From assembly GCA_012270675.1 (NCBI GenBank), contig JAAXHW010000058.1, forward strand, positions 1 to 60,268: a DNA stretch of 60,268 bases, in the 5' to 3' direction. The stretch is from Candidatus Latescibacterota bacterium (GTDB lineage Bacteria; Latescibacterota; UBA2968; GCA-2709665). Made by a program: the position numbers and the translations under genes. The notes beneath the pieces are model-generated. The model saw nothing but the letters and a program-made list of their open reading frames with translations. It had not been told where the DNA came from and ran no database searches. This document shows, one piece after another, positions 52,880 through 60,268 of the stretch (positions are counted from its first letter, which is position 1; every line of letters starts with the position of its first letter).

Positions 52880-54559
52880 ATGAACTGGCGCAAGATTCTC
52901 TTTCGCCTGCACGGCTGGTTAGGGCTCAACATCGGCTTGCTGCTTTTCGTGGTCTGCTTTTCCGGGTCATTTGCCACTTTATCCCACGAAATAGACTGGC
53001 TGCTCAATCCTGCGATGCGTTCTGAAACCCGGAACGAGCCGTACAATTGGACGGCCATGTATGACGCCGTAACGAACGCTTTTCCGGGCGGTGTCATTTC
53101 GGGCATCTACGCGCCGGTGGGCCATGGGTTTGCCGCGCTGGCTTACGTGAGCTTTACAAATGGACAGAGCCGAAAAGCCTATCTCGATCCATACACGGGG
53201 GCGCTGCAAGGGCATACCAATTTTTTCACTGTGCAGCGTTTCTTTCGGACCTTTCACCGGCGTTTCTTCGACGGCAAGCGCGGCATCGTCATCGTTACCT
53301 TAACCGCGTTCATCCTGCTTGTATCCGGTCTCTCCGGGTTCTGCTTTTACAGGGGGTGGCTCAAACAGCTGTTCTCCTTGCGCACAGACCGAGGACCGCG
53401 AAGGCTCTGGTCGGACCTGCACAAAACCACGGGGATCTGGACGCTTCTTTTCTCACTCCTGATCGCCTTCACCGGTGTGTTCTATTTTATTGAAGTCTGT
53501 TTTCAAACAGCAAACAACTACAAAGCACTTCTTCCACCGCCGTTACCAAAAATCGATAAAAGATCGCTCGGCACATATGGACCACAGCCCAGGCTGCGAT
53601 CCCCCAATGAATACGCAGACCTTGCCCGAGAGGCGTTTCCCGGCCTGGAGATTCGGTCCGTTCGCATGCCGACTCGAGTTGGATCACCCGTCTATTTCGA
53701 CGGGCAAGCGGGCAATCCGCTTATCCGGGATCGCGCCAACAAGGTCCTCCTGCATCCTTTCACGGACGAAGTCATTGCCACGCAACACGGTTCAGATCTC
53801 GCGTTCGTGCCATTCATCACGGACCTCGTCAATCCCCTTCACTTCGGCTATTTCGGGGGTATCGGAACCAAAATCCTGTGGTGTGTCTTCGGAGTGGCTC
53901 TGTCGTTCTCGATCCTGGTAGGCACATATCTGTGGGTGGTACGCACCCTACCGCGGCGTAACGCCGGTGGGGGTCACGTCTTCCCGTGGTTACGCGGCGT
54001 CACCGTGTCATTCACCCTCACGCTGGCATACTTTGTGGTTGTACTGTTCTCCACAGTCGAAGGCATTCAAAAGTATGGCAAGCAAGACCCCCCACCCTTT
54101 GTCCTCACCGAGCAGCCCGTCGGCCCTTACCAATTGAGAGTTTCCTGCGCCACACCCTGCGATCCCAAAAAAGGCATGAAGATCTCCGCAAGATTCCTGG
54201 GAGAGGGGCTTCCCAACTACAAACAGGTCTCAGTCGGCGAATTGGAGGGCGAATCGGTCACCATGAAAGGAGTCGCGGTCGCACCAGTTGCGACCCTGAA
54301 AGCAGAACCCGGTGCCGCACTACAGCTCCGAATCACAATGTGGGACGATTCCACTTATGAAGCCATATTTCCAGGACCAGACGTGATTCAGGACCCCCAA
54401 ATGCCGTACTCACCTTGGCCCGATATACCAACGGGTGTCTGGGGCACAATTTCAATCTTCACGGCCCTCACACTCGGTGCCATCATCGGCTGGTTCAATT
54501 TCATATTACGCGTCGCCGGCAGCGGGCATCGGCGCAGCTTAGAATTGCGCTTGATATAA
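52880..54559 (+). CDS. PepSY-associated transmembrane protein, probable ferric reductase
   Basis: A 559-residue inner-membrane protein. It has four or five hydrophobic helices at about residues 10-32, 130-150, 180-200, 335-360 and 380-405. An unusual C-terminal soluble part with one more helix near the end follows. PepSY-type segments are seen in the first periplasmic loop, and conserved histidines occur in RLHGWLG, HRRFF, DLHKTTG and HFGYF. Such proteins reduce siderophore-bound iron after uptake. ATG 52880 begins the conserved MNWRKILFRLHGW. It follows the siderophore receptor by 141 bp. Confidence 0.82.
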   Translation: MNWRKILFRLHGWLGLNIGLLLFVVCFSGSFATLSHEIDWLLNPAMRSETRNEPYNWTAMYDAVTNAFPGGVISGIYAPVGHGFAALAYVSFTNGQSRKAYLDPYTGALQGHTNFFTVQRFFRTFHRRFFDGKRGIVIVTLTAFILLVSGLSGFCFYRGWLKQLFSLRTDRGPRRLWSDLHKTTGIWTLLFSLLIAFTGVFYFIEVCFQTANNYKALLPPPLPKIDKRSLGTYGPQPRLRSPNEYADLAREAFPGLEIRSVRMPTRVGSPVYFDGQAGNPLIRDRANKVLLHPFTDEVIATQHGSDLAFVPFITDLVNPLHFGYFGGIGTKILWCVFGVALSFSILVGTYLWVVRTLPRRNAGGGHVFPWLRGVTVSFTLTLAYFVVVLFSTVEGIQKYGKQDPPPFVLTEQPVGPYQLRVSCATPCDPKKGMKISARFLGEGLPNYKQVSVGELEGESVTMKGVAVAPVATLKAEPGAALQLRITMWDDSTYEAIFPGPDVIQDPQMPYSPWPDIPTGVWGTISIFTALTLGAIIGWFNFILRVAGSGHRRSLELRLI

Positions 54560-54586
54560 ACAGCGGAATCGACTATATCCTATTTC

Positions 54587-55528
54587 TCACCGGTCTTCCG
54601 GATTGTATAGCGCTTTCAGACGGCGTATGTACTCCCGGTCCCGTTTCTGGATTGCCCTGTCAAATTTTTCCGGGTCGACAAACCACGGCCTTCCTTCGGC
54701 CATGCGCTCCGTGATTTTCTGGGCCGCTTCGTCGAGGGGTTCGGTTGTCTGTCGAGTTTGCAGAGCCGAGTGTGCGTCGGCCGGCCATTTCCAGACGCCG
54801 GACAGGTCGTAGTGTCCCATCGGACCTTCATGGGGCATACGGAAGCCAAAGGTGGATTTGACTCCAAGTTCGATTTCTTCGGCGGTTGCCACGCCTTCTG
54901 CCCACAATCGATTGGCTTCTTGCGTCATGGCGCCCTGTATCCGGTTCAGCAGGTATCCCGGCAACTCTTTGAGTACCCGGATAGGCACTTTTTTCATTTT
55001 TTTCATGAGGTCGCAGATGGTGGCGTAGGTGCTGTCTGAGGTGCCGGGACCTTTCGCCACCTCCACCCCGGGTACGATGTGCGGCGGCGTAAAATAGTGG
55101 GTTAATCCGATTTTGTCCTGTCGCTTGACATCGGCGCCTATGTCGCTGAGCACCAGCCCCGAAGTGTTGCTGACGATGATGGTATGCGGCGGGCACAGTT
55201 CATCCAGTTTGTTGAAGATTTCCTGTTTGTCTTTTAACCGCTCGACAATAGCCTCGGTGATGAAATCGGCATGCGCAGCGACCTCTGCCAGATCGGTGGT
55301 GGTGGTTATTCTGTTGCGTGTGCCGTCCGCTTGCTCCCGGGTGATCAGTTCCTCTTCGACAAAGAGCCGCATGGCAGATTCCACATGGTTCATTGACTGG
55401 TTCAGGATTTCATCGCTCAGGTCACTCATAACGGTGGGGTATCCGTTAAGTGCAAAGTTGATGGCGATACCGAAGCCCATTGTTCCACCGCCGATAACGC
55501 CTGCTTTTTTGATGTCTGCCAGGTCCAT
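54587..55528 (-). CDS. 3-hydroxyacyl-CoA dehydrogenase family protein
   Basis: A 313-residue NAD-dependent dehydrogenase. The N-terminal Rossmann motif is VIGGGTMGFGIA (about residues 11-22), and the HADH catalytic His-Glu pair is in GLTHYFTPPHIVPGVEV. The C-terminal domain contains GYLLNRIQGAMTQEA. Related enzymes act on 3-hydroxybutyryl-CoA or on other 3-hydroxyacids (for example L-gulonate), and the substrate is not fixed here. It lies 63 bp downstream of the TPP enzyme and converges on the PepSY gene. Confidence 0.85.
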   Translation of the reverse strand: MDLADIKKAGVIGGGTMGFGIAINFALNGYPTVMSDLSDEILNQSMNHVESAMRLFVEEELITREQADGTRNRITTTTDLAEVAAHADFITEAIVERLKDKQEIFNKLDELCPPHTIIVSNTSGLVLSDIGADVKRQDKIGLTHYFTPPHIVPGVEVAKGPGTSDSTYATICDLMKKMKKVPIRVLKELPGYLLNRIQGAMTQEANRLWAEGVATAEEIELGVKSTFGFRMPHEGPMGHYDLSGVWKWPADAHSALQTRQTTEPLDEAAQKITERMAEGRPWFVDPEKFDRAIQKRDREYIRRLKALYNPEDR

Positions 55529-55591
55529 GTGATTCCTCCTGAAAAGAAGGGCGCCGCGGGGAAGGCGGGGGAGTGGAGCGGGGCTGAAGAC

Positions 55592-57265
55592 TCAGTCCGG
55601 AACCCACGCTTCAGGCGCAATGCCTTCGACGTGCGTTTTGACGTCGACAACCGCCGGTTTTCCCGCGGCAACCGCCTGGTCGAGCGCACCGGCAAGTTCG
55701 CCGGGTTTGTGGACTGTGATGCCGAAACACCCCATCGATTCGGCCATTTTGGCGAAGTTGGCATCGGGGAAGAGCCAGAGTTCATCGGAGCCGGGGGTCC
55801 GCCCACCGTAGACGGACTCCACGCCGCGCTGTTCCTGGTTCAGGGAGTGATTGTTGTTGATCAGGGTCACTGTGTGAATCCCATATTTCATGGCGGTATC
55901 CAGCTCTGTCATATGATACCAGATGCCGCCATCGCCGGTGAAGCAGAACACGGGCCTGGAAGGATGGGCACATTTGGCGCCCATGGCCGCAGGAAGACCC
56001 CAGCCCAACGAGCCGGAGCAGCGAATGAACATCTGGTCGGGGTGTTTGAGATCGACTATCGTGCCGGTCCAGATGCCCGAATGCCCCGTGTCGGAGACGA
56101 GAATTGCGTCGGAGGGCAGGTAGTCGGTCAGTTCCCTGCAGAGGCGTTCGGGTCGCATTGGCGTGATGGGCGAGTTGGCCACTTCACGAACGCTCTTTTT
56201 CCAGGCCCCCACCAGTTCCTGCACCCGGCCAACCCATTCCGTACGTGGCTGGACGGTTTCCGCATGCGCAATCATTCTGCGCAGTGAGTTTCTGGCGTCG
56301 CCCTGCAGCCCCAATTGAATCGGGTAGTTGCGGCCCAGTTCCTCCGGGTTGATGTCCAGCTGGATGATCGGTGTTCCCTGCGGCGGAATGCGGTACCCGT
56401 TGGTCACCTGTCCGCCGGTGTGGCTTCCGATGAAGAAGACCAGGTCTGCCTCGCAGACGGCCTGGTTGGCGCAGGCTCGCGAGTACGAACCGGGGACGCC
56501 CACCGCCAGCGGATGGTCAGAGGGGAACATGGCTTTGGCATTCAGAGAGGTCGCGACCGGGATGGAGAGCTTCTCTGCCAGGGCCACGAGTTCGGTTCTC
56601 GCCTCCGAATCGGTCACGCCGCCGCCGGCCACGATGATGGGCCGCCTGGCACTGGTGAGCAGCCGGAGTGCTTCCGCCACTTTTTCCAGTTCCGCTTCGG
56701 GTCGGAGGGACGGCACCCGGGCAAAGGTCTCTTCGATCATGACTTCCAGGTCCGCCTCATGGTCTACAACCATCTGTCCGGCAAGACCCTCCAACTCCAG
56801 ATGTACCGGTCCCGGCGTACCCGATGTCGCCACGCGGAAAGCTTGACGCAAGTAGACGGGGAGTTGTTCAGGCGTGGCGATCAACGCGCTATATTTGGTG
56901 ACTGCCGAGAAAGGGCCAGGGTGATCGACTTCCTGATAAGCGTGGCGCTGCTGGTTGATCTGGTTCTCCCGTCCGGTCAGGGCAATCACCGGAGCGCAGG
57001 CCAGATAGGCGTCCTGTAACCCGGCTGCGAGATTGACCGCACCCACCGACTGGGCCATGCAGATGCCGGGGCTGCGGTTCACCCGGGCGTAGCCATCGGC
57101 CATATACGCGGCCGCTTTTTCTCCGTGGGTCTGAATGCGCTTCATCCCCAGCTTTTCCATTTCCATCAATGCCCTGGGGGCGATGTAGGGCATATAAAAG
57201 ACGTGGGTCATTCCGAAACCGTGGACGGTTTCAGCAAGAAATCGGGCTCCGGTCATCCTGGGCAT
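55592..57265 (-). CDS. thiamine diphosphate-dependent enzyme, acetolactate-synthase-like
   Basis: A 557-residue protein of the acetolactate synthase/benzoylformate decarboxylase superfamily. The N-terminal PYR domain has the catalytic Glu in THGEKAAAYMADGYAR. A central domain follows (GGGVTDSEARTELVALAEKL), then the TPP-binding FTGDGGIWYHMTELDTAMKYGI ending in NNN. The reaction is not predictable from sequence. It is probably co-transcribed with the hydroxyacyl-CoA dehydrogenase, suggesting a shared catabolic route. ATG 57265 has AGGAG 8 nt upstream; the frame opens at 57286. Confidence 0.85.
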   Translation of the reverse strand: MPRMTGARFLAETVHGFGMTHVFYMPYIAPRALMEMEKLGMKRIQTHGEKAAAYMADGYARVNRSPGICMAQSVGAVNLAAGLQDAYLACAPVIALTGRENQINQQRHAYQEVDHPGPFSAVTKYSALIATPEQLPVYLRQAFRVATSGTPGPVHLELEGLAGQMVVDHEADLEVMIEETFARVPSLRPEAELEKVAEALRLLTSARRPIIVAGGGVTDSEARTELVALAEKLSIPVATSLNAKAMFPSDHPLAVGVPGSYSRACANQAVCEADLVFFIGSHTGGQVTNGYRIPPQGTPIIQLDINPEELGRNYPIQLGLQGDARNSLRRMIAHAETVQPRTEWVGRVQELVGAWKKSVREVANSPITPMRPERLCRELTDYLPSDAILVSDTGHSGIWTGTIVDLKHPDQMFIRCSGSLGWGLPAAMGAKCAHPSRPVFCFTGDGGIWYHMTELDTAMKYGIHTVTLINNNHSLNQEQRGVESVYGGRTPGSDELWLFPDANFAKMAESMGCFGITVHKPGELAGALDQAVAAGKPAVVDVKTHVEGIAPEAWVPD

Positions 57266-57296
57266 CGGGTTTTCTCCTGTAAACAATCCTGTCCTG

Positions 57297-57334
57297 AAAA
57301 CAGAAAGAGACCCCGGAGTAATCCTCCAGGGTCT
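57297..57334 (-). terminator. terminator after the ABC genes
   Basis: On the minus strand, AGACCC (57334-57329) pairs with GGGTCT (57313-57308), with an inner GGAG/CTCC stem, followed by CTTTCTGTTTTC. It separates the ABC/protease genes from the TPP-enzyme operon. An outer ATCCTGTC/GACAGGAT stem (57286-57293 with 57341-57348) encloses it. Confidence 0.65.
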
Positions 57335-57359
57335 TCTGGCGACAGGATAAAAAATCAGG

Positions 57360-58088
57360 TTAAGGCGCTTTGCCGTCGATGGTGCCCACCTCGATTTTGA
57401 GGTCCTCGCGGTTCATGATCCGGTCCACGCGTCCGTCTCGAATCCAGACCACCCGGTCGGACACGCTCAGCATCTTGTGGTCGTGCGTCGCCGAGATCAC
57501 CGTTACGCCCGATTCCTGGTTCATCTCCCGGAGCAGGTCGATAATCTCGGTTCCGGTGTTCAGGTCCAGGTTGCCCGTCGGCTCGTCAGCCAGGATCAGG
57601 GCCGGATCGTTGGCCATCGCCCGGGCCACGGCCACGCGCTGCTGCTGCCCGCCGGAAAGCTCGTAGGGCTTGTGGGACACCCGATCGCCCAGCCCGACCC
57701 GCCCCAGGAGGTGCACGCCCTTATCCCGGGCCTCATCGCTTGTCAGCCCGGCAAAAACCATGGGCAGGGTCACATTCTCCAGTGCGGTCATCACCGGAAT
57801 CAGGTTGAAGGTCTGGAAAATATATCCGATCTTCCGGCAGCGCAGCCAGGCCAGCTCGTAGGCGTCAAGCTGCGCCACGTCCACATCGTCGATGTAGACC
57901 TTCCCGCTGGTCGGCTTGTCCAGCCCGCCCACCATGTTGAACAGCGTGCTCTTTCCCGATCCGGAAGGCCCCATAATCGAGAGGTACTCCCCCTGTTCAA
58001 CCTCCAGGTCGACCCCTTTGAGCGCATCGACCGTTACATCCCCCATCTCATAAACTTTTTTGACATCCTGTGTTCGCACAACCGCCAT
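57360..58088 (-). CDS. ABC transporter ATPase, LolD/MacB type
   Basis: A 242-residue ATPase with Walker A GPSGSGKST, signature LSGGQQQRVAVARA, Walker B LILADEPTGNLD and the ATHD switch. The DVAQLDAYELAWLRCRKIGYIFQTFNLIP segment is typical of the MacB/LolD group that drives FtsX-like permeases. ATG 58088 has GGAGG 5 nt upstream; the longer open frame overlaps nothing useful. It pairs with the permease encoded upstream at 58179-58871. It may move lipoproteins, peptides or small molecules, or work mechanically with the protease. Confidence 0.88.
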   Translation of the reverse strand: MAVVRTQDVKKVYEMGDVTVDALKGVDLEVEQGEYLSIMGPSGSGKSTLFNMVGGLDKPTSGKVYIDDVDVAQLDAYELAWLRCRKIGYIFQTFNLIPVMTALENVTLPMVFAGLTSDEARDKGVHLLGRVGLGDRVSHKPYELSGGQQQRVAVARAMANDPALILADEPTGNLDLNTGTEIIDLLREMNQESGVTVISATHDHKMLSVSDRVVWIRDGRVDRIMNREDLKIEVGTIDGKAP

Positions 58089-58178
58089 AGGGTCCTCCAG
58101 AAAAGTAACGCGTAAGGGTTCGTAAGCAACAAACAGGAAAAGGGCGGGGGGGCGCGCAACCCGCAATCCACAGCGACG

Positions 58179-58871
58179 TCAAACCTCCAGCCGCATCGCG
58201 TCCACCGGCTCCATCTTGGCCGCCCGATAGGCCGGCAGAATACCGCCCATCAGGGAAAGAAAAGAGCCAATCCCCACAGCCAGAAGCCCGTACCAGAAAA
58301 TCGTAGCCCAGGTCACATAGTCCAAGAATTCGGTTCCATAGCTGACCCACGAGAGCAAAAGGGCCAGCACAAACCCGAGTACGGCCCCGATGATCGTGCC
58401 GGCCGTACCCATAAAAGAGGATTCCAGGAGGAAAAGCTTAACAATAAACCCGTCCAGAGCGCCCATACATTTCATTGTGCCGATTTCCCGAAAACGCTCG
58501 GTGACCGACATCAACATGGCGTTTGTGATACCAACCAGGCAGACCAGCAGGGACAGCACCACAAGCCAGGTATTCTTGGAGCGTTCCTGCCGGGCGGCTG
58601 CGCTGTCCGGATCGATGTCGATCCCTTTCTGCTGCAGCTTCAGGTTCATTTTCGGATTGTGTGCGGCCTTGAGGCTGTCGATAATGGTGTTGTTGGTCCA
58701 TATAGACATCAAAAAGGCAATGGCCAGGATAATACCGCTGACCGTAATCAGCGACCGTCCGAACCGGATCTTGACGCTGTTGAAACTGATCTCTACGGCC
58801 TTGGAAAGGGGCAGATTAACCTGGGTGCCCATCTCCTTCCGCACCGACGGTCGTGGATGTTGTTTTGCCAT
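58179..58871 (-). CDS. FtsX-like ABC permease, short form
   Basis: A 230-residue membrane protein. It has one N-terminal helix (about residues 38-58), a short extracytoplasmic segment of about 60 residues, and three helices toward the C-terminus (about 102-122, 150-180 and 190-215). The FtsX signature RFREIGTMKCMGALDGFIVKLFLLES and the C-terminal PAYRAAKMEPVDAMR are present. The usual large periplasmic domain of MacB (over 200 residues) is missing, so it is unlikely to be an efflux protein of the standard type. AGGAGGG precedes ATG 58871. Confidence 0.82.
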   Translation of the reverse strand: MAKQHPRPSVRKEMGTQVNLPLSKAVEISFNSVKIRFGRSLITVSGIILAIAFLMSIWTNNTIIDSLKAAHNPKMNLKLQQKGIDIDPDSAAARQERSKNTWLVVLSLLVCLVGITNAMLMSVTERFREIGTMKCMGALDGFIVKLFLLESSFMGTAGTIIGAVLGFVLALLLSWVSYGTEFLDYVTWATIFWYGLLAVGIGSFLSLMGGILPAYRAAKMEPVDAMRLEV

Positions 58872-58905
58872 GAATCCCTCCTGAAAACACCGTTTCGAAC
58901 TTTGT

Positions 58906-60261
58906 CTACCGGATCTGCCCCTGCCTGGGCGCGGCAGGAGCAGGGACATGGGTGCGCCCCCGATTGTAGTGGTAGGTTCGGCTGGCCAGGAGCGCCTCTG
59001 CCTGATCGAACAGGGCCAGGGCCTGGGTCACCTCCGTATCCTGACTGATGCGAACCCTCCCTTCGGCCCGTCTTCCCCACCGAATCTGGGCAATATGCCG
59101 ACGAATTTCTCGCTGAATAAGATCCGTACTGTCCTTGAAATCCCGGTCTGTAAATCGGACCCCTTGATCCCTCAGGAATTGCCTGAACGCCGACAGCGTG
59201 CGCCTGTCGGGCTGATACTGTTTGAAGAACGTGTCAAATTCGGGGTAGTGCCGGGTAATCTCGGCCGCGTACTGATGCGCAAATTCAAAGAAATGGTTCC
59301 AGGTCAATCGCTTTTCAGAGGTGTTGAGCGTGTCGCGCTTCAACGCCACATCGGGTGTTACCCCGCCGCTGCCGTAGACCTTCCGATGGAGGATCTGGGT
59401 ATAATAAACCGGTTTGGCGGCAATGCTGTCGGGATCGGCATTGGGGTCGTAATCATCGTGCGCCGCATCTACATAAGCGTCCCGGCCCTGCACAAAAGGC
59501 CGCTGAATGGGACGGTCGCTGGGGGTGAAGTAGCGGGCAATGGTGAGCAATACAGCGCCGCCGTTCTTGAGCAGAAACTGTTTCTGCACAAGCCCTTTGC
59601 CAAATGTTGTATGCCCCACGATAAGGCCACGGTCGTAATCCTGAACGGCCCCGGCGACAATTTCCGAAGCGCTTGCACTGGCGCTATTTACCAGGACCAT
59701 CAGTGGCATATCGGGTGAAACCACCGGATTGTGTTGCGTATAGTGATTTTCGCGCGAATCCGCACGGCGGCCTCTGGTGTAAACCAGCAGCCGGTCCTTT
59801 TCGATGAACTGGTCCGCCACTGTCACGGCCTGTTCAAGATAACCGCCTCCGTTTCCCCGCAGGTCGAGGAGCAGCTTGCTGATCCGCTCTTTTTTCAGCC
59901 GCTCCAGGGCCGCTTTCAGTTCTGTTGCCGTATGGGTGGAAAATCGGTCGATTTTCACATATCCGATATCGGGCGCTACCTTGAATTCGTAGGGAACGCT
60001 CGGCACTTCAATTCTGTCCCGAACAATCTCGAATTCAAGGAGGTCATCCTGGCCTTTACGCTGAACGAAAACACGCACCCGGCTCCCTTTGGGGCCTTTT
60101 AACCTCCGGGTGACTTCAGACACTTTTTTGATGCCTACCGCAGAACGGCCGTCGATTTTGACAATCCGATCCCCGGCGAGCAACCCCACCCGGGCGGCAG
60201 GGGCACCTTCGATGGGCGACAGGACCGTCAGGTAATTGCCAATAATATGAGGGGTGTGCAT
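58906..60261 (-). CDS. S41 (C-terminal processing) peptidase, N-terminus incomplete
   Basis: A 451-residue frame with the second half of a PDZ domain (SPIEGAPAARVGLLAGDRIVKIDG). An S41 protease core follows, with the catalytic serine in NSASASASEIVAGA and the catalytic lysine in TTFGKGLVQKQ, then a long C-terminal part. Such serine-lysine proteases normally begin with a signal peptide and a full PDZ domain, which are missing. The frame opens at ATG 60261, but an in-frame TGA occurs at 60267-60265. The rest may lie beyond the window in another frame, or the gene is damaged. It is upstream of the ABC permease on the same strand. Confidence 0.8.
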   Translation of the reverse strand: MHTPHIIGNYLTVLSPIEGAPAARVGLLAGDRIVKIDGRSAVGIKKVSEVTRRLKGPKGSRVRVFVQRKGQDDLLEFEIVRDRIEVPSVPYEFKVAPDIGYVKIDRFSTHTATELKAALERLKKERISKLLLDLRGNGGGYLEQAVTVADQFIEKDRLLVYTRGRRADSRENHYTQHNPVVSPDMPLMVLVNSASASASEIVAGAVQDYDRGLIVGHTTFGKGLVQKQFLLKNGGAVLLTIARYFTPSDRPIQRPFVQGRDAYVDAAHDDYDPNADPDSIAAKPVYYTQILHRKVYGSGGVTPDVALKRDTLNTSEKRLTWNHFFEFAHQYAAEITRHYPEFDTFFKQYQPDRRTLSAFRQFLRDQGVRFTDRDFKDSTDLIQREIRRHIAQIRWGRRAEGRVRISQDTEVTQALALFDQAEALLASRTYHYNRGRTHVPAPAAPRQGQIR

Positions 60262-60268
60262 AATTCAT

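Noticed and set aside
1-60268. CRISPR array, prophage or integrated plasmid
   Set aside because: No regularly spaced short repeats, phage structural genes, integrase or plasmid replication genes were seen; the only mobile element is the IS at the left edge.

Overview
The window looks like a chromosomal segment of a GC-rich, Gram-negative bacterium of a poorly cultured lineage related to the FCB superphylum (Latescibacterota or Poribacteria-like). This is an inference from several traits: TonB-dependent receptors with an N-terminal carboxypeptidase-regulatory-like domain, dockerin-like EF-hand modules, a two-polypeptide pyruvate:ferredoxin oxidoreductase, and a Gfo/Idh/MocA oxidoreductase. No rRNA is present to settle it. 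The region from about 42.2 to 54.6 kb is visibly more A/T-rich than the biosynthetic genes to its left.  LAYOUT. 1-1388: an IS4-family insertion sequence, 106 bp upstream of the next gene. 1.5-10.8 kb (+): a two-subunit pyruvate:ferredoxin oxidoreductase, a strong terminator, a sigma70-like promoter, then a complete pyruvate dehydrogenase complex (aceE, aceF, lpd). 10.9-29.6 kb (-): one long, tightly packed run of 20 genes reading trpE-trpG-trpD-trpC-trpF-tyrS-trpB-trpA-chorismate mutase-DAHP synthase-tyrA-aroA-like-orf46-aroE-ubiE/menG-membrane protein-argS-aroK-aroB-gfo. This is an aromatic amino acid supraoperon. 29.7-29.95 kb (-): its leader. 30.2-34.8 kb (+): a histidine kinase and an NtrC-type sigma54 regulator broken by a frameshift. 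35.0 kb: tRNA-Pro(TGG). 35.1-37.5 kb (+): an ABC-2 transporter. 37.5-38.75 kb (-): a DegT-type aminotransferase. 39.0-54.6 kb (+): a heme and iron island. It holds hmuTUV, a TonB receptor, a porin-like protein, an imelysin lipoprotein, a di-heme oxidoreductase, a dockerin-HmuY protein, an IsdG-like heme monooxygenase, a second (siderophore-type) TonB receptor and a PepSY membrane reductase. 54.6-60.3 kb (-): a 3-hydroxyacyl-CoA dehydrogenase, a TPP enzyme, a LolD/FtsX-like ABC pair and an S41 protease reaching the window edge.  MAIN DISCOVERIES. (1) The aromatic supraoperon is preceded by what looks like a complete ribosome-mediated attenuator. It has a promoter, a 30-residue leader peptide carrying Phe, Trp and Tyr codons (9 aromatic residues), an 8-nt antiterminator segment overlapping the end of the leader ORF, and a Rho-independent terminator. 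A second promoter sits after the terminator. (2) The gene in the aroA position has the EPSP-synthase fold signature but has lost nearly all known catalytic residues. (3) The two TonB-receptor genes, 8 kb apart, share a conserved two-hairpin 5' element with at least one compensatory base-pair change, a candidate cis-regulatory RNA. (4) A 96-bp direct repeat containing the 3' end of the first TonB receptor gene brackets the porin/imelysin/di-heme genes and leaves a receptor remnant.
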